Assembly: GCA_013331265.1 (NCBI GenBank)
Contig: DUGS01000020.1
Span: forward strand, 4,349 to 9,869
Reading direction: 5' to 3'
Source of the DNA: Methanosarcina sp.
GTDB taxonomy: Archaea; Halobacteriota; Methanosarcinia; Methanosarcinales; Methanosarcinaceae
Length of the DNA: 5,521 nt
Both the position numbers and the translations under genes were made by a program. The notes under the pieces are model-generated. The model had not been told where the DNA came from. It saw nothing but the letters and a program-made list of their open reading frames with translations, and did not search any database. Each line of letters starts with the position of its first letter. Within the stretch, counting starts at the first letter, position 1. Of this stretch, positions 5,465 to 5,521 are shown piece after piece.

Positions 5465-5521
5465 TTATGCAGTTTCATTGGTGACGTTTTCGTCAGCAGC
5501 TTCTTCGTCAGCGGCTTCTTC
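5465..5521 (-). CDS. C-terminal end of an acidic protein, 5' part beyond the window
   Basis: The last 18 codons and a TAA stop of a minus-strand gene that continues past position 5521. The visible peptide is EEAADEEAADENVTNETA. Ten of the 18 residues are Asp, Glu or Asn and five are Ala, and the EEAAD unit occurs twice, encoded by a near-perfect 15-bp tandem repeat. Two adjacent N-x-T sequons (NVT, NET) would be N-glycosylation sites only if the protein is exported. An acidic Ala/Glu tail alone does not identify a family. Support for it being a real gene: codon-like composition, stop codon, and a good terminator hairpin 26 nt downstream. Product unknown. Confidence 0.6.
   Translation of the reverse strand, partial: EEAADEEAADENVTNETA

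Noticed and set aside
5257..5478. Minus-strand frame of 73 codons starting inside the partial acidic gene
   Set aside because: It starts in another frame of the neighbouring gene, runs through its terminator hairpin, and has no ribosome-binding site or family resemblance.

Overview
The window looks like a methanogenic archaeon of the Methanosarcina type. This is an inference from several traits: roomy AT-rich intergenic regions, TATA-like boxes rather than bacterial -35/-10 boxes, GAGG-type Shine-Dalgarno sites about 7 nt before starts, use of TTG and GTG starts, a lipoprotein-anchored amino-acid uptake system, and a UbiA-type membrane prenyltransferase. Species cannot be fixed from the sequence alone.

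Layout from left to right: (1) 3-941, plus strand: a SAM-dependent methyltransferase of the EgtD-like family (Methyltransf_33), probably cut at its 5' end by the window edge. (2) 988-1881, minus strand, convergent with it: a UbiA-family prenyltransferase with both Asp-rich motifs intact. (3) 1976-4675, minus strand: a polar amino-acid ABC importer in transcription order solute-binding lipoprotein (3821-4675), permease (2682-3377), ATPase (1976-2698). Permease and ATPase overlap by 17 nt. The binding-protein gene is separated from them by a hairpin-plus-U-tract terminator and a 443-nt spacer carrying promoter-like and operator-like elements. (4) 4676-5464: a 789-nt AT-rich stretch without a convincing gene. 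It holds the binding-protein promoter, some hairpins, a palindrome and a triple CAGGTA repeat with an exact 15-bp period. (5) 5465-5521, minus strand: the last 18 codons of an acidic protein that continues beyond the window, followed by a good terminator hairpin.

Functionally, the three transport genes form one uptake machine. The lipoprotein captures an amino acid outside the membrane, the permease (probably a homodimer) passes it through, and the paired ATPase powers the step. The UbiA enzyme probably attaches a polyprenyl chain to an acceptor for archaeal ether lipids or methanophenazine. The methyltransferase resembles the histidine N-alpha-methyltransferase EgtD, but the position of a key histidine-selecting Glu appears to be Gly, so its substrate is probably something else.

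I did not find a clearly new multi-gene system. The points most worth a second look are the altered pocket of the EgtD-like enzyme, the repeated ATGGA(A)/(T)TCCAT dyads next to TATA boxes, the CAGGTA array, and a possible small RNA opposite the binding-protein gene.
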